Assembly: GCF_020360975.1 (NCBI RefSeq) | Contig: NW_025408674.1 | Location: 1,302,001 to 1,366,000 of the forward strand | Direction: 5' to 3' | Source of the DNA: Hirsutella rhossiliensis | Taxonomy: Eukaryota; Ascomycota; Sordariomycetes; Hypocreales; Ophiocordycipitaceae | Length of the DNA stretch: 64,000 bases | In this document: in pieces, positions 42,281-55,564 of the stretch | Position numbering within the stretch: position 1 is the stretch's first letter | Layout: each line of letters opens with the position of its first letter | The notes under the pieces: generated by a model | What the model was told of the DNA's origin: nothing | Database searches by the model: none | The model's input: only the letters and a program-made list of their open reading frames with translations | Position numbers and translations under genes: made by a program

Positions 42281-42768
42281 TTATCGCGAAGCGTAGCTTA
42301 ATTTCGCAGTTCTCGGAGATATCCCTTAGCACGAGGGACTAAGGAAGCTAAAAAACACCTAGTATAGAAGAAGGAAGAAGGAGCTAAAAAGAGGTATAGA
42401 AAGGAGGGTAGGGGCATAAGGGGAAGCAGAAGTAGCGACGGCTTCCTATAGAGGTAGCGAGAGATAAGACGGATATGCCGGCAACGGCTAGAAAGGAGGG
42501 GAAAAACCGGCAAAAAGCTCGGTAGTCGAAAGGACATTAGTAGCTTCTTTAAGCAGGATCTTCTTTATTAATTAAGATGCTAGAAGGGTATAAAGAGGGG
42601 CGTTAGATAGAGGAAAGAAGGATAATTAAGGTAATATAATAATTACTCCCCTACTATAATTGCTGCCCCCGTAAGATTTAAATATCTCTGCCCTGCCTAT
42701 CCGACCCCTTACTTCTAATTTTACCTTCGTGCATTTTATATATACTTCTCGTATCTCTCTTCGCGAGA
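42281..42768 (+). repeat. 5' LTR of the second-family Copia element
   Basis: Pairs with 48,075-48,543. Similarity starts at GTTCTCGGAGATATCCCTT and runs to TCTCTCTTCGCGAGA. The first 30 bp are more diverged (RIP plus small indels). Confidence 0.88.
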
Positions 42769-45700
42769 GTTATAAGCCCGGGAGGAATAGTATTCCTATA
42801 CCTTCCGGCTACTATAAAAGGCACCCTTCTTGCATCCCTCGTAGCTCCCTTTTACCCCTCTTACTAGAAAAGCCGATTTTTAACCGACTTTTCTGCCCCC
42901 TCTTTCCGCAACGATAATAAAAATCGACTCCTCTGCCGTCCCTACGGTCCGTAGGACGATTCTTGCAGAGCCCTAAGATTGGGATAAGTAGGTAAAGGAG
43001 CTATAGGCTCGTGTAGATAGAACCATCTATAATTTAGTCTTCTCTAATAAGCAGGACCCTCTTAAGCCCCCTCTTCGTCCTAGGGCAACGGACTTTATAG
43101 AGGGAGCTACCCTCTTCTCTAAGCTAACCTCTATATAATAGAGAGCTTTTTCTACTGCCTTAGGCGACTACGAGAGTCACCGAAAGGAATACCTTTACGA
43201 GACGAAGTTGCTAACGGCTGCTCGCATGCGCGATAACGGAATCCGTTAGTGCAAAGCTAATCTCTCTTCGAGAGGAAGAGACTCCTAGGCAGTGGCTTTT
43301 AAAGCTCGAGACCTTAATAGCTCCCTCGAGAGGTTATATAACTAACCGTATTAGGAAGACCTATACGGCCTACCTAGGAGCCTTTTCTGCTAGGAACCTA
43401 CTAGCTTCTTTATGGCTAGCTAAGTAGGAAGAGACCCTCGAGGAAGCTAACTAATACTTCCTTATAGAAGCTCTTTCCGGCTAGTAGCTACGGGATATAT
43501 CTCTGCTAATAAAGCCTATTAGTAACGGTTACTCGACTATCTTTCGAGAGGCTAGCCGGGAACTAGACGAAGAGGCTGCTAGAGTATAATAGTAAGCAGT
43601 CTTATTCCTTCGTGGCTAGCACTCGACCTAGACGGCTCGATCTGCTGCCCCTGCAGCTGCTGCAGCCCCTATAGCTACGGCTCCCGCTGCTGCTGCTGCG
43701 GCTGTTGCTCCTTCGGCTCCTCCTCCCTCGAGAGCATTAACACCGTTATTAACGGCTGCCCTAGGCCCGGCCCCGGCTCCGCCTCTTACTCCGGGCCCGG
43801 CCCCGGTCCCGTTAGTTAGACCGGCCCGACTAGTCCCCTAATAGACCTTTTAGTCCGTTAGTCGAAAAATCAGGGAACTAGTCGAAATCGAACCTCGTTA
43901 ATATTAGCAATAAGGGGTAAAAAGGGGGGGTTTTTAAGCAGACTTTCTAGACCGGGACGAGGATTCCTCGAAGAGACAATGCACGAGAAGGAATCGACCT
44001 ACCTACTAAGCATATAAAAAGCCCTATCGGCTAGAAGACTGCTAGTAGGTCTTCGAGGAAAACCGACCTAAAGGAATTAACCCTTTAAAAAGGCTACGAG
44101 AAACAGTATAATAGTCTCTTAAGGAGGACCCCTCGTTGCAAAAGAAGATAGACGAGATTTAGGTTGCTAAGAAATACTAACTAATAACGCCGCTGCCCTT
44201 ATTCGAGCTGCAAATTCGAGGAAAAATCGTTGGTATAGTAAATCCGGCATTCGTCTTCCCTACGGATTAGCAAGACTAACCGTTAGGACCCTCCGATTAT
44301 CCCCTACGAAAATCAGCTATCCTTAACTCCGGTGCTTCCCTCGACATCTATAACACACTCTCACGATTCCGGTCCTTTAAGAAGGCACGGAGGGAATACC
44401 TTATTGCCGGGGAATTAACTATACGGATAGAGGGATATAGAAGGGTAAATTTTACGATAAAATTACCTAACGGATCTATACGACTTTTTCGAAGAAAAAG
44501 GTAGCTTTTTGCCCTCGGTTTTTAACGGCTTCCGCCTTCTTGAAAGAAGGAATCTTCTAGATACGACGTCTAAGCCTACGAGGCTAGTCTAGAAGAATCA
44601 GACTATTAGGCTTATCGAGGAAAAATTCGGTTAATTTATTCTCGAATTCCGACCTATCCTTGGAAGGAACTACTTAAGAAGTTAGCTTTCCTTACTAGGA
44701 GGAATAGGTCTACTATAAAGGACCCTCTTCCGGCAGCCTAAGGAGACGGCATTCTTTAGCACGCACGACTTAGTTACCCGGGCCCCTTAGCTTTATATAA
44801 GCTAGGACAACAACAGGGCGTACGAATAAGGGGACTAAAGACCGTCGAATACGAATACTATGGCTAAGGAAAGACTAAGAGACGAATTTCTAAACGAACG
44901 CCTTTACGGCCGGACTAGCCGTGTAAGGAAATTTAGGTCGATTAGACCGACGTCTCTAGGGATTAGGAAAGCTTTGTTAGGGTGATGTTTTTTATAGACG
45001 CTTTTTTAGGGATGGTTTTCCCCTATTTCTTATGGACCTACCTAAGTAAGTATAACTAGTCTGCCCTCCGGGACTTCGTTAACTAGATAAAATCCTACTT
45101 TAGCTACGAGGTAAAGAAGATATAGTCTAACGGAGAGCTATTTACGAAGGATATCTTAAATTAGCTTTAAAAAAGGGGCATTTTACCCCTCCCGTTAGCA
45201 CTAAATACCTAGGCCTAGAACGGAGGGGCAGAAAGATTAGGGGGTGCTATAATAGAAAGGGCCTATACGATAAGACTTACTATAAGGCTTCTATACGACC
45301 TTTAGAGGAAGTCGTTAAGACCGCCTATTACCTTCGGAACCGGACCCCGAGGGACCCTAAGGACCCTAGGGAACTAAACTAAGGAATAGACTAGAAATCC
45401 CCTCTCGAGCTCTTTACGAAGAAGAGGGCCTCGCTAGCCTACCTTCGTGCCTACGGCTGCAAGGCATACGCTATAACTGCCGATGTATAGCTAAAAAGGA
45501 AAAAGAAAAGAAAGCTTAATCCTAGAGCCTTTATTAGTTACCTCGTTGGGTATAATTCTACGAATATCTTCCGGATCTAGATTCCTCTTCTACGGAAGGT
45601 TATTTCGACTAGGGATATGATTTTCGACGAATTTAGCTTCTTCGACGGAAAGAGGGATTAATAGCCCTCTTATACTTATAACGTTAGCTAATTTAGAAGA

Positions 45701-48074
45701 TCTAAATCCCCTTCCTAACAGTCTTAAGAAGAGGTCCTAGACGAGGAAACGGAAGAAGAAACCGACGTCGAGTAGTCGAGGATAACGCCGACTTCAAGAA
45801 GAAGAAGAGAAAGCTGCTAGATTAGATGATCTAGACGAAGAAGGAGACTATAGGAAAGCGGTAGAGCTAGAATACGCCTACCTCCCTACGCCTCTTCTTA
45901 CGGAATAAGAAGAAGATCTAGAAGTAGCTTTTTAGTTAGTCTTCCCGTCTCGACCCTAAGGGGTAGGAAAGGCACCTCTCTCGAAGGATTACCCGGCTGC
46001 CTTTTATCCCTACTTGAGAGCAAAGGAAGGTATAGGGCCCGATACGGATACGAAAGAAGACTAGTTTCTCCCCTATTTTAATCGTTTTTCCGACTTCTAC
46101 CTAACGCTAATAGAAGACGGTTCCTATAGAGCGTTTATAGCAGGCCGGCTTTTTAAGCTAGTATTAGCAAGGAAGGTATATAAAAGAGACCTCCCGGACC
46201 TACTAGCAAACTAAAAGCAGCTAGAAAAACACCCCTTTAGAGACTAGTTTTTCTAGGCCTAGAAAGACTACCTAGCCTTATATAAAGAGATAGGGTCTTT
46301 TAAAGAGGTCCTTAAGGAAAAGGCAAGAGGAAAATAGGTCCTTGGCTATAAGTAGGTCTTTATCTATAAGACTAATAAACACGGCTTCCTTTAAAAGTGC
46401 AAAGCCCGGCTAGTTATCTACGGGAACTAGTAGGAAAAAGGGGATCTTCCTACTAGGGCAACTACCCTAGTAGGGATGTCTTTTCGGACCCTTATAGCTA
46501 TAGTAGTAGAATTCGACCTCGAGCTCGATTAGATAGATATAGTCAACGCCTTTATTAACTGCCTACTTAAGGAAGAAGAAGTTATCTATATACGCTTTCT
46601 ACTAGGCTTCTAAAAGCTAGGAAAGGTTCTACGGCTTAGGAAAGCTCTATATAGACTACGAAGATTACCCCTTCTTTAGCAATAGCATTTAATAGGTTCC
46701 CTCGAAGCCCTAGGCTTTACGAAAGTCCCTTAGGAACCGTGTATAATATAGAAGGGTAAAATCACGGTCTTCTTCTACGTCGACGATATTATCTAGGCCT
46801 ACCTAAAAGAGGAAGAAGCTGCTACTAGGGAGGCTATACGAGGCCTATAATAAAGGTATAAGATAACTAGGCTAGGGGAGCTAAAGTGGTTCCTAGGGAT
46901 ACGAATCCTTAGGAATAGGTCCTAACGGACTATCTAGCTTACCTAAGACGCCTATATCGATAAGGTTGCTTATAAATTCCTCCTTAATTCCCTTAATAAG
47001 AAGCTTCCTCTATAGTTATATTAAATAAAGAGCTTTTACCTAATCCGTCCTTTTAAGCTAGGAGTAAGAGAAACACTAATATTAATAGAAGGTAGGCTCC
47101 TGCTTTTTTAGCTATTTCTACTAGACCGGATATCTCTTTTACGGTCTCCCGGCTAGCTAGGCATAACTAGAATCCTAGCCCTAGGCATTAAGAAGCGGTA
47201 GATAGAGCAATCCTTTATCTCTATTTAACGAGATTATATAGTTTACGCCTAGGAGGGCAGGGAAGGAAGAAATTAGCTGCCGAAATCTTCCTCTATTTGA
47301 GCGATTCGTCCTTTACGGACAATTCCTTAGATAGAAAGAGCTTATAGGGGTATATTATATCCCTTTTAGAGGAACTATTGCTTAGAGAGCTTCGAAGCAG
47401 GCTACCGTTACGACTTCTAGTACGGAGGCAGAGCTACTAGCTCTTTTAGAAGCGTTAAAAGAAGCGATTTTCCTTAGCCGGCTACTAATATCGTTACGAC
47501 TATAAATTCCGTCCCCGTTAGCTATAGAATACGATAATACATAGACTATACGAATTCTTATAGAGGAAAATAGTAAGCTATCGACCCGGCTACGGTATAT
47601 CGATATCTACTAGTATTAGTTACGCTAAGAGGTCTAAAGGGGACTTATTTCCGTCCGTTAGGTTCTAATAGCATTAATAAAAGCCGACGGTCTTACGAAG
47701 CCCCTACTAAAGTAAAAGCTAGCTATCTTCTTATAGCAAATTAGGCTAGAAGACGTTCGAGAGAAGCTGTCCTTAGAGGCCCGCCTTAAGAGTCTACGAG
47801 AGGAGCTAATAGCCCGTACGAGAAGGTGACGTCTATAGCCGAAGAAAGGAAGAGGTTTTCCCTTTAAAGGCCCCTATTTTAATTAGGTTTTCCCCTTTCT
47901 TATAGGACTTTCCTCTTTAGGCCCTTTTCCTTAAGTAGGTCTAAAAGAGCCTAGGGACTAAAGGGCCCCTGCTTTCCTCAGTAAAGGGAGAAGTATAGAG
48001 CTAAGAACCTCCTCTATACGCTTACTAGCCCAGAAGTATTAGCTATGCCCAAGGGGCAGGCTATAGCTAAGGGG

Positions 48075-48543
48075 TGTCAAGCGTGGCCTGATTTGTAGTT
48101 CTCGGAGATATCCCTTGCAGAGGACTAAGGAAGCTAAAAACACCCGGTAGAAGAAGGAAGAAGGAGCTAAAGAGGTATAGAAAGGAGGGTAGGGGTATAA
48201 GGAAGCAGAAGTAGCGACGGCTTCCTATAAGTGGCGAGAGATAAGACGGATATGCCGGCAACGGCTAGAAAGGAGGAAAAACCAGCAAAAAGCTCGGTAG
48301 TCGAAAGGACATTAGTAGCTTCTTTAAGCAGGATCTTCTTTATTAATTAAGATGCTAGAAGGGTATAAAGAGGGGCGTTAGATAGAGGAAAGAAGGACAA
48401 TTAAGGTAATATAATAATTACTCCCCTACTATAATTACTGCCCCCGTAAGATTTAAATATCTCTGCCCTGCCTGTCCGACCCCTTACTTCTAATTTCACC
48501 TTCGTGCATTTTATATGCACTTCTTATATCTCTCTTCGCGAGA
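48075..48543 (+). repeat. 3' LTR of the second-family Copia element
   Basis: 469 bp, begins TGTCAAGCGTGGCCTG, which probably shows the original LTR start. Most differences from the 5' copy are transitions or small indels in G runs. Confidence 0.88.
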
Positions 48544-50552
48544 ATAGTATTAAGAATCTTAATAGATAGATCCTTAGTAATATTTTTAAAAAGTATATTT
48601 AAATAAATAGCTTCTTTATTTACCTCCTTAAGGCTAATATACTTTACTTTATAAGTAGAAAGGGCAATAGCCTTCTACTTAGAGTAAGCCTAGCTTATTA
48701 TATTATTATATATATAGAAATAGTAACCGGAAAAGGATTTTCCGTCCGTTAAATCTAATGCCTAGCTAGAGTTAGTAAAACCCTTTATATATAGATAGGT
48801 AAAAGGGATATTATAATTATATTTAATCTTTAGGCTAGGGAGTTTATTTAAATATTTCTAAATTATATTTAAAGCCTTAAGATATATTTAGTCGGGCTTA
48901 GCTATAAATCTAGTATAGGAAATTATAGAATATAAGATATCTAGCCTAGTAAATAAGGCTAAGTATAATAGAGATCTTATTTCTTTTTAAAATTATAATA
49001 TATCTTCCTTAAAAGGTAATTCCTTTACTTTTATAAGCTTAAAGCCTACTATAGTAGGTAAATTTAAAGTTCCTAAACCTTCTTTATTAAATTCCTTTAA
49101 TTTATTTAAGGGATAATTTTTTTAGGATATATATAGCTCTTTATTTTCTTAGTTTATTATAATATTTAAACCTAAGAAGTCTTTTATATCTCCTAAGATA
49201 GTAAAATCTAGGAATTTAGATAATTCTTTAAATAATCTTTCTTTTATTATAGATTTAGAGGGCCTTACTATAAGAAAGTCATCGACGTAAATTACTAAGG
49301 CTATACTATAGTCCTTATTTATAAATACTTCTTTATTTATTAAAAGAGGAAGAAATCTAAGATTATTTAGTATAATTTTTAAATAATTATATTAAAGCTT
49401 AGGACTTTATTTTAGGCTATATAATACTTTCTTTAGCTTTGCTTTAGTTTAACTAGTTTTATATAGGTCTAGGAATTTAGTTAATTTAATTTCTTTAGCT
49501 TTATAAGCTAATTTATATTTTAAATAATATTCTTTAAGAGCGTATTCTTTATAGCCTATAAGAAGATCGATATATACTTTACTATCTATATCGGTATATA
49601 TAAAGGCATTTATTATATCTATTTATAAAGCTTTAAATTTATAGATAATAGCTAAAATAAGTAGAATTCTAATAGATTTAGGTCTAGCTATAGTTAAGAA
49701 GGTATCTAGGAAATCTAAGCTATAGATCTACTTAAATCCCTATATTACGAAACGGGCTTTATATTTTATTATATTATTTTAACTATCCTTCTTAATAATA
49801 TAAACCTAGCGGCCTCTTATAGCCTCCTTATCTTTAAGGAGGTAGGAAAATTCCTAAGTTTTATATTTAATTAGCTAGCTAATTTCCTTAATTATAGCTT
49901 CTTTCTAAAATACTTCTTTAGGGCTATTTATTACCTATTTATAGGTCTTTAGAATTTTTAGATCTTAATTTTCTATACTAGCTAGAATTAACTTTATAAA
50001 ATTATAGTTTAGAAATAAATTAACGTTAGGGTATTCGATATAGTTAGAATCGAACCCTTTTAGCTTCTTAGGTAATTATACTATTATTTTACTAGTAGTA
50101 AGAATAAGATCGTTATTTAAAGACTCTTCTTTTATAAAAGGTAAGGGACTTTTATCTCTAGGTTCTTTAATAGCTTCCTTTATAAGGATATAGCTTTCTA
50201 GCTTATCTTTATTTAAAATAAAATTAAAATTAAAGGTATTATTACTACTAGAAATTTCTAGATTTTTTATAAATTTATTTTCTAGTATAGTAATATCTTT
50301 AAAGATAGTAATCTTTCTCTTAGTAAAATCCTAGATTTTATATATATTTTCTAAATAGCTTACTATTATTCCCTTAAAAGCTTTATTATTTAGCTTATCT
50401 TTAAGGTCTTTATTCTTATAATATATAAGGCTTCTAAAGGTCTTAATTTTATTTAAGGTCTTAAAGGGTAGTATTATATTATCCCTTATTTCTATAAGAC
50501 TTTTAAATCCTATTATAGAATATAGTAATTTATTATATAAATAGGTAGCTAT

Positions 50553-50740
50553 TATAGAGTAAGTAGAAGCGTATATATAAGTGCCGTTTATAAGATAATA
50601 TTAATAAGCTATATAAAGCTCTTTTATATATAGCTAGCCCGCCTTTATACTTATAGGATCTAGCCCTTTATATATAACTATATAGCTTAGGCCGCGGCCT
50701 AAGCCTATTACCTATAATAGTTAAAGACTCTTATATAATA
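50553..50740 (-). repeat. 3' LTR of Gypsy
   Basis: Direct repeat of 63,404-63,589. Shares TTAGGCCGCGGCCTAAGCC and the ends. TG/CA termini have become TA through RIP. Confidence 0.88.
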
Positions 50741-51038
50741 CCCTCCCTTAAGCGCGGTATAGCGCTACCCTATTAATAGCTCCTATATAATTAAGCTTAT
50801 ACCGCGGGCTCTTTCCTACCTTTTCTTATTAATAGGGCCGGCCCTACTAGCCCTATTATCCCTACGCCTATTAGCCTAAGTAGCTAGGACCTAGCTTTAT
50901 ACTTATTAGCCGGCTAGCTATTTAAATAAAGGCATAACTTATTATATACGCCCTTAAGTAGCCGGCGGCTAGTCTAGACCTATATAAGCCTTAGGTTACC
51001 TATCCCCTCTACCTTAGGTAGTATCCTTTACTAAGGGG

Positions 51039-52215
51039 TATATAAAGCAGTATCCCCCCCTTCCCTTTTCTTTTCTTTCTCTCCTTTCTTTAACTATAAT
51101 AGTAGTATTAATAGGTAAGTTCCGCTTTACTTAGGGCATTAGTCTATTCCTAGCTATATAGGCCGCTCTATTAATATATACTTATAGTAGTAGCGGTAGT
51201 AGTAATAATAGCCTTAATAATAATAATAACTTTAACTAGTAAGTTCCGCGCTTTATAGAGTAAGAGGCCGTATTCTATTATATTAACTTCTACGATAGAT
51301 ATATCTACCTCTCCCTCTCTTACCTCCTCCTTCTTAGAGCGTATAGAGTCGTTCGTCGATACCGTACTAGCCGTAGCTAATAATAACTCCGCCGCTACTG
51401 CCGCTCCTACCCGCGCCGCTACTACCGCTCCTACCGCCGCCGCCGCCGCCTTTACTACGCTATTCGCTCTTACGTCGCCCCTTAGGGTAACGACGCCGTC
51501 CCCGCCGCTACCTATAATACCTAGCCCCTCGGCCCCTACCTCTATCTCTACTACCCCTATAAGTCTATAGTTAGGTAAGTATAATAGATATTATCCGCTA
51601 ACCTCCTATAATATAAGCGCTAAGTATAGGCCGGCGCCGCCTACTTAGCCCCCTATATACGTTATATATTATAGGAGCTCGACTACTCCGACTAGGCTAG
51701 GCGCGCCGCGGCGGTAGCTACTATTAGTACGCGCGAGCCGGCCGCGCCTATAAGGCAGCGCCTCTTATCCTACTCGCTATAGCGTTAGCTTAGAAGGCCG
51801 GCTTATATAAGTAAGCGTAAGGGGCTACTAAGAAGCGCCTTACCGCCGCCGCCGCCGCCTACTATAACCTCCGCGCCCTTAAGCGATAGGGCCTTATACT
51901 TAAGTAAGTCCTATTTCTTTACTTCCTTATTTCCGCCTTTAATATACCTAGCGCTAAGGATACTACCTCCGTTACCTTATTAGTAGTCCCCTTAGCTATA
52001 CCCGCCTCTACTACCGCCGCTGCCCTTACCGCTACCGCTAGCCGCCGCCCTTTTACCCTTAGAGCCGCCGCCGCCGCTAACTAGCTTATAGGCTTAAAGG
52101 GCTACCTTAGCGCCTTAAAGACCGCCGCTACCGCTAATAAGAAGGAGGAGGCTAATAAGGATAATAATAATAAGGATAATAATAATAATAATAATAAAGA
52201 ATAGGCCTAAGTAGT
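51039..52215 (+). pseudogene. Antisense Ala-rich gene in the 3' region of the Gypsy element
   Basis: On the strand opposite to Gypsy there is a TATA box (TATATAAAG, 51,039-51,047), a 50-nt C/T tract typical of fungal promoters and leaders, then GC-rich coding-like sequence. It has about 100 codons without a stop from about 51,300 (SPSLTSSFLERIESFVDTVL, then Ala/Thr/Pro repeats to about 51,560), a GTAAGT..CTAAC..AAG intron-like stretch (about 51,573-51,622), and further blocks: an Arg-rich part, KKRLTAAAAAYYNLRALKR (about 51,830-51,890), another GTAAGT at 51,904, and an end of Lys/Glu then Asn/Asp runs (52,140-52,205) before a stop. The few stops inside are ones RIP makes from CAG or CAA. I infer an extra, oppositely transcribed gene in the element; product and function unknown. 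Confidence 0.5.
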
Positions 52216-54994
52216 TTAAGGGCTCTACCTTATAATAAACGCTATTTTTATCTCTACTTATACTATTACGCTTATATTACCTATATTACTATAATTACCT
52301 CTTTTACTATACTTACTTTATAGTCCTAGCCTAAGCTATTATTAGTAGTCTATTAGTTTATTATTCTTATTTACTATTTTAAATAAAGCTTTAAACTTAT
52401 TAAGGGCTATAGTTCCTATAAACTTATATATAGGTTCCTATATAAGGTTAAGATACCTATATTACTTAATAAAGACCTCTTAGCGTTTCCCTTTACTAAC
52501 CTTTTTTTAGCGCGCGGCCTATATCTCTTTAACCTTAAACTTATTCTTTCTTTTTACTTTAATTATAAGCGGTTAAGCGTCCGCTACTTCTTATTTAAGT
52601 AGCGGGTTAAAGGAGGCTTTATAAAGGAGGTCTATATTAATCTTATTATAGACCCTTATTAAGAGACTATTAAGCTCTATAACCTATAGGCTAATAACCC
52701 TTTATACTATAAACTTTATATATAGCTAGTTAAGCTTTTTCTTTAGCTATACCGACCTATAATTATAGAGGTCTAGCTATACCTTATCTTTTACTATAAA
52801 CCTATCTACTAAGGCCTTAGTTTTATTAGCGTGCCGCTCTTAATCTTATACCGTAGCGGCTATTATAAATTAATAATAATCTATAGTTTCTTATAGCTTT
52901 TATATAAACGTAGAGGCATAGCCCTCTAGTAATAAATTACTATACTACTCTACTACTATATCTATAGTAAAGGGAACTAGTAAGGGTAGTTTAAAGCTAT
53001 ATATTATAAAGAAAGGGGCTATTTTAATAAAGGTATATAATTTATTATTTAATATAAGTTAGGCTATAGGGAGCTAATAGTCTTAGTTTACTTAGTTATA
53101 GGCTATAATAGCTTTTAAGTAAGCCTATGCCTTTTAGTTAACCCTCTTAGGCCCTTTATTAGTCTATAAGTAATATACTATATTAAGTAGCTATATAATT
53201 TAAAGTAGCCAGTATAAGTACTATTAAAAGTAGCTAGTTTAATTCGATCCCTTATTACTTATAATAAAGGCTAGCTAGCTATATAAGCGGGCCTAGTACT
53301 ATAGGAAGCGCTTTATATAAGACTCTATATTTATAGATAGTATTAGCTTTAATACTATAGACTTACTAAGTTAGTCCTTAATTACCTATATATAGCGGTT
53401 ACCGCCCTCTATAAGTAGGAGGTCTATTATAAAGTCTATTTATATATATATATAGAACCGGTTAGGTACTAAAAGCTACTTAAGTAGCCCCTTAAGCTAT
53501 GCCCTCTAAATCTTAGTATAGCTATAGATATCGTAGTTATAGAGGAAGTAGCGAACGTAGTACTATAAGAGGGGCTAGTAGAAATCCTTTATAAGGCCTA
53601 CTACTATGCCTTACTTACCTAGGTAGCTTACAATACTAGAGTTATAGACGAGCTAAACTAGCTTCCCTTAAAGCTCGTTCTATTTATCTAGCTCCGGCGG
53701 TCTATCTTTCTCCCTAGCTTTTATAGTATATAGCGCGCCTAGCACTTATAGTCTCCCCTACTAATATAGGTGCCCTTATAAGTCGATATAATAGTCGGCT
53801 ACTTATACCTTTAGCTTTAGCTTTGAATTAAGGTATTAAGCGCTAGACTTAATAGCGCGGCGTACGCTCTTATAAGTATAGTCTAGAGATAATATCCTAT
53901 CCTATAAGCGCTAAAGGACCTTATCTTAAAATACCCGCGCTATACGCGCCCTTAGGCCGGTCTATCCCTCCTCGCTAGGCTAAGGTAAAGGTATAAAAGA
54001 AGGCTTATCCGTTAGCGCTATACCTTCCTTTACTAAGGAAGCTCTTATATAAGTCTATAGCGCTTCTTATAAGATAAGCTATAGATCCTAGGCCTCGATA
54101 TCCGCTCTTATTAGCTAGTCTTAATCCCTCTAAGAAAGTATATTTAAGACTATAGAGTCCCGCCCTAGCTAGTACTTAATCGAGAAGTTAAAGCGTAAGA
54201 GATACTCTACTTAGCGGGCTTACTACTTTAAGAAGTACTAGCGAGTTATAAAGTACTTAAGGTTCTTATAGTCTATAAGAACCTCGAAGCTCTTATAGCT
54301 CTAAAGCTCTACTTACTATTACTTAAGGTAGCTAATAATCGCTAGTATCTCTTTATCGTAAATAGCGTAATTCCGCTCTACTAAGGTTAGCTTATAAGAG
54401 TAGAACGCTACTAGTTACTTCCGCCCGTTTACCTCTTAAGAGAGCGTTCCTTTAAGTGCCTAGCCGCTATAGTTTACTTTAATTAATATAGACCGGTTAA
54501 AGTCCTACTAAAGTAATACTAAGGCTTAAAAGAATAGGTCCTTAAACGTATAGAACGCTCCTTCCTATATAGGCCCTTAGTAAAAGGCGGTCTACTTCTT
54601 AGTAATCTTATTTAAGGGCATTATAATATAAGAGAAGCCCTTAATAAATATCTTATAATAGTTCGTAAACTTAAGGAAGCTTTATATGCTTATCTACGTA
54701 GTTAGGGTAGCTTAGTCTTAAATTACCTAGATCTTTATAGGATCCGCCTATATACTTACGCTAGCGTAGATAATAAAGCCTAGGTACTTAACCCTCTTAA
54801 CCCTAAATTTATACTTATCTAAGTTAAGGTAAAGCCTATAAAGTTAGAGGCGCTTTAGGACCCTCTATACTTTCTATATATAGTCCTTATAGGAGCCGCT
54901 TATATAAATAAGGATATTATCTATATATATAGAGGCGAACTTATCGAGGAAGTCCTAAAGTACGTTATTAATATAACGCTAGTATAAGGAACGG

Positions 54995-55550
54995 TGTTCT
55001 TATTATAAATAAAGTAGCTATAATATACTCTCTTAATTATATAAGCTAATAAGTAGTATATTAATTATAGATAAAACCTTATCTTATAGAGTAAGAATCG
55101 CTTATTATTTTATATATTATTATATATTAAACAGGTTACTAGTTATTATATAATCGGGAATCGAAGGAATAGAGCTAGCTTAGAATACTAGCTAAGACCT
55201 CTTAAGAATACCGGCACGACTAACCTCCTTTAAATATAAATATTAAAGGAACTAAGATACTTCTAGATTTACTTAAGGTATTATAGAATTCCCTAGTCTT
55301 AAGGCTATATAGTAGCCTAAATCTAGTCCTAAAAGGTTCTTCCGTTTAGCTATAATTATCTATATAAGATAGTATATCCGCTAGTAAATAGAGAAAGAAT
55401 TATTAACTTTAATACCTCTTCTATATACTAATATACTACTAATAAATTCCGTTAAAAATCCTACCTTATACTCCTTCTTCCCCTCTATTACGTAGTCTTA
55501 TATAATTCCTTAATTTCCTAAAATTCCGCTTTTACTTATATACCTTAAGA
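54995..55550 (+). repeat. 5' LTR of Copia B
   Basis: 556 bp. Begins TGTTCTTATTATAAATAAAG; differs from the 3' LTR mainly by transitions. Confidence 0.9.
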
Positions 55551-55551
55551 A

Positions 55552-55564
55552 GTTATAAGCCCGG
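55552..55564 (+). other. Primer-binding site of Copia B
   Basis: GTTATAAGCCCGG immediately after the 5' LTR. Except for one G-to-A change it matches the complement of the anticodon arm of initiator tRNA(Met), the half-tRNA primer used by Copia-type elements. The same motif follows the 5' LTR of the other Copia family at 42,769. Confidence 0.6.

Larger units (their letters stand above)
42281..48543 (+). mobile_element. Full-length Copia element, second family, 6.26 kb
   Basis: LTRs at 42,281-42,768 and 48,075-48,543. ATAG flanks both ends (42,277-42,280 and 48,544-48,547), and joining the flanks restores Copia A sequence as seen in Copia B. After the 5' LTR comes GTTATAAGCCCGGG, matching a half-tRNA(iMet) primer site with one RIP change; before the 3' LTR is a purine tract (AAGGGGCAGGCTATAGCTAA, then GGGG). 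Internal plus-strand remnants: an Ala/Pro-rich Gag region (43,620-43,830), degraded protease/integrase (44,000-45,700), then Copia RT: KTNKHGFL, LPTRATTL, FDLELD, VNAFIN, RKALYRLR, FFYVDDII (about 46,760) and LGELKWFLGIRIL (about 46,870). RIP stops and frame changes abound, but RIP is milder than in the neighbours. Confidence 0.88.

Noticed and set aside
42298..48261. Leu/Pro/Ser-rich minus-strand ORFs at 42298-42537 and 48067-48261
   Set aside because: They lie in the two LTRs of the same Copia element, antisense to it. The shared sequence simply reflects LTR identity, and there is no domain.
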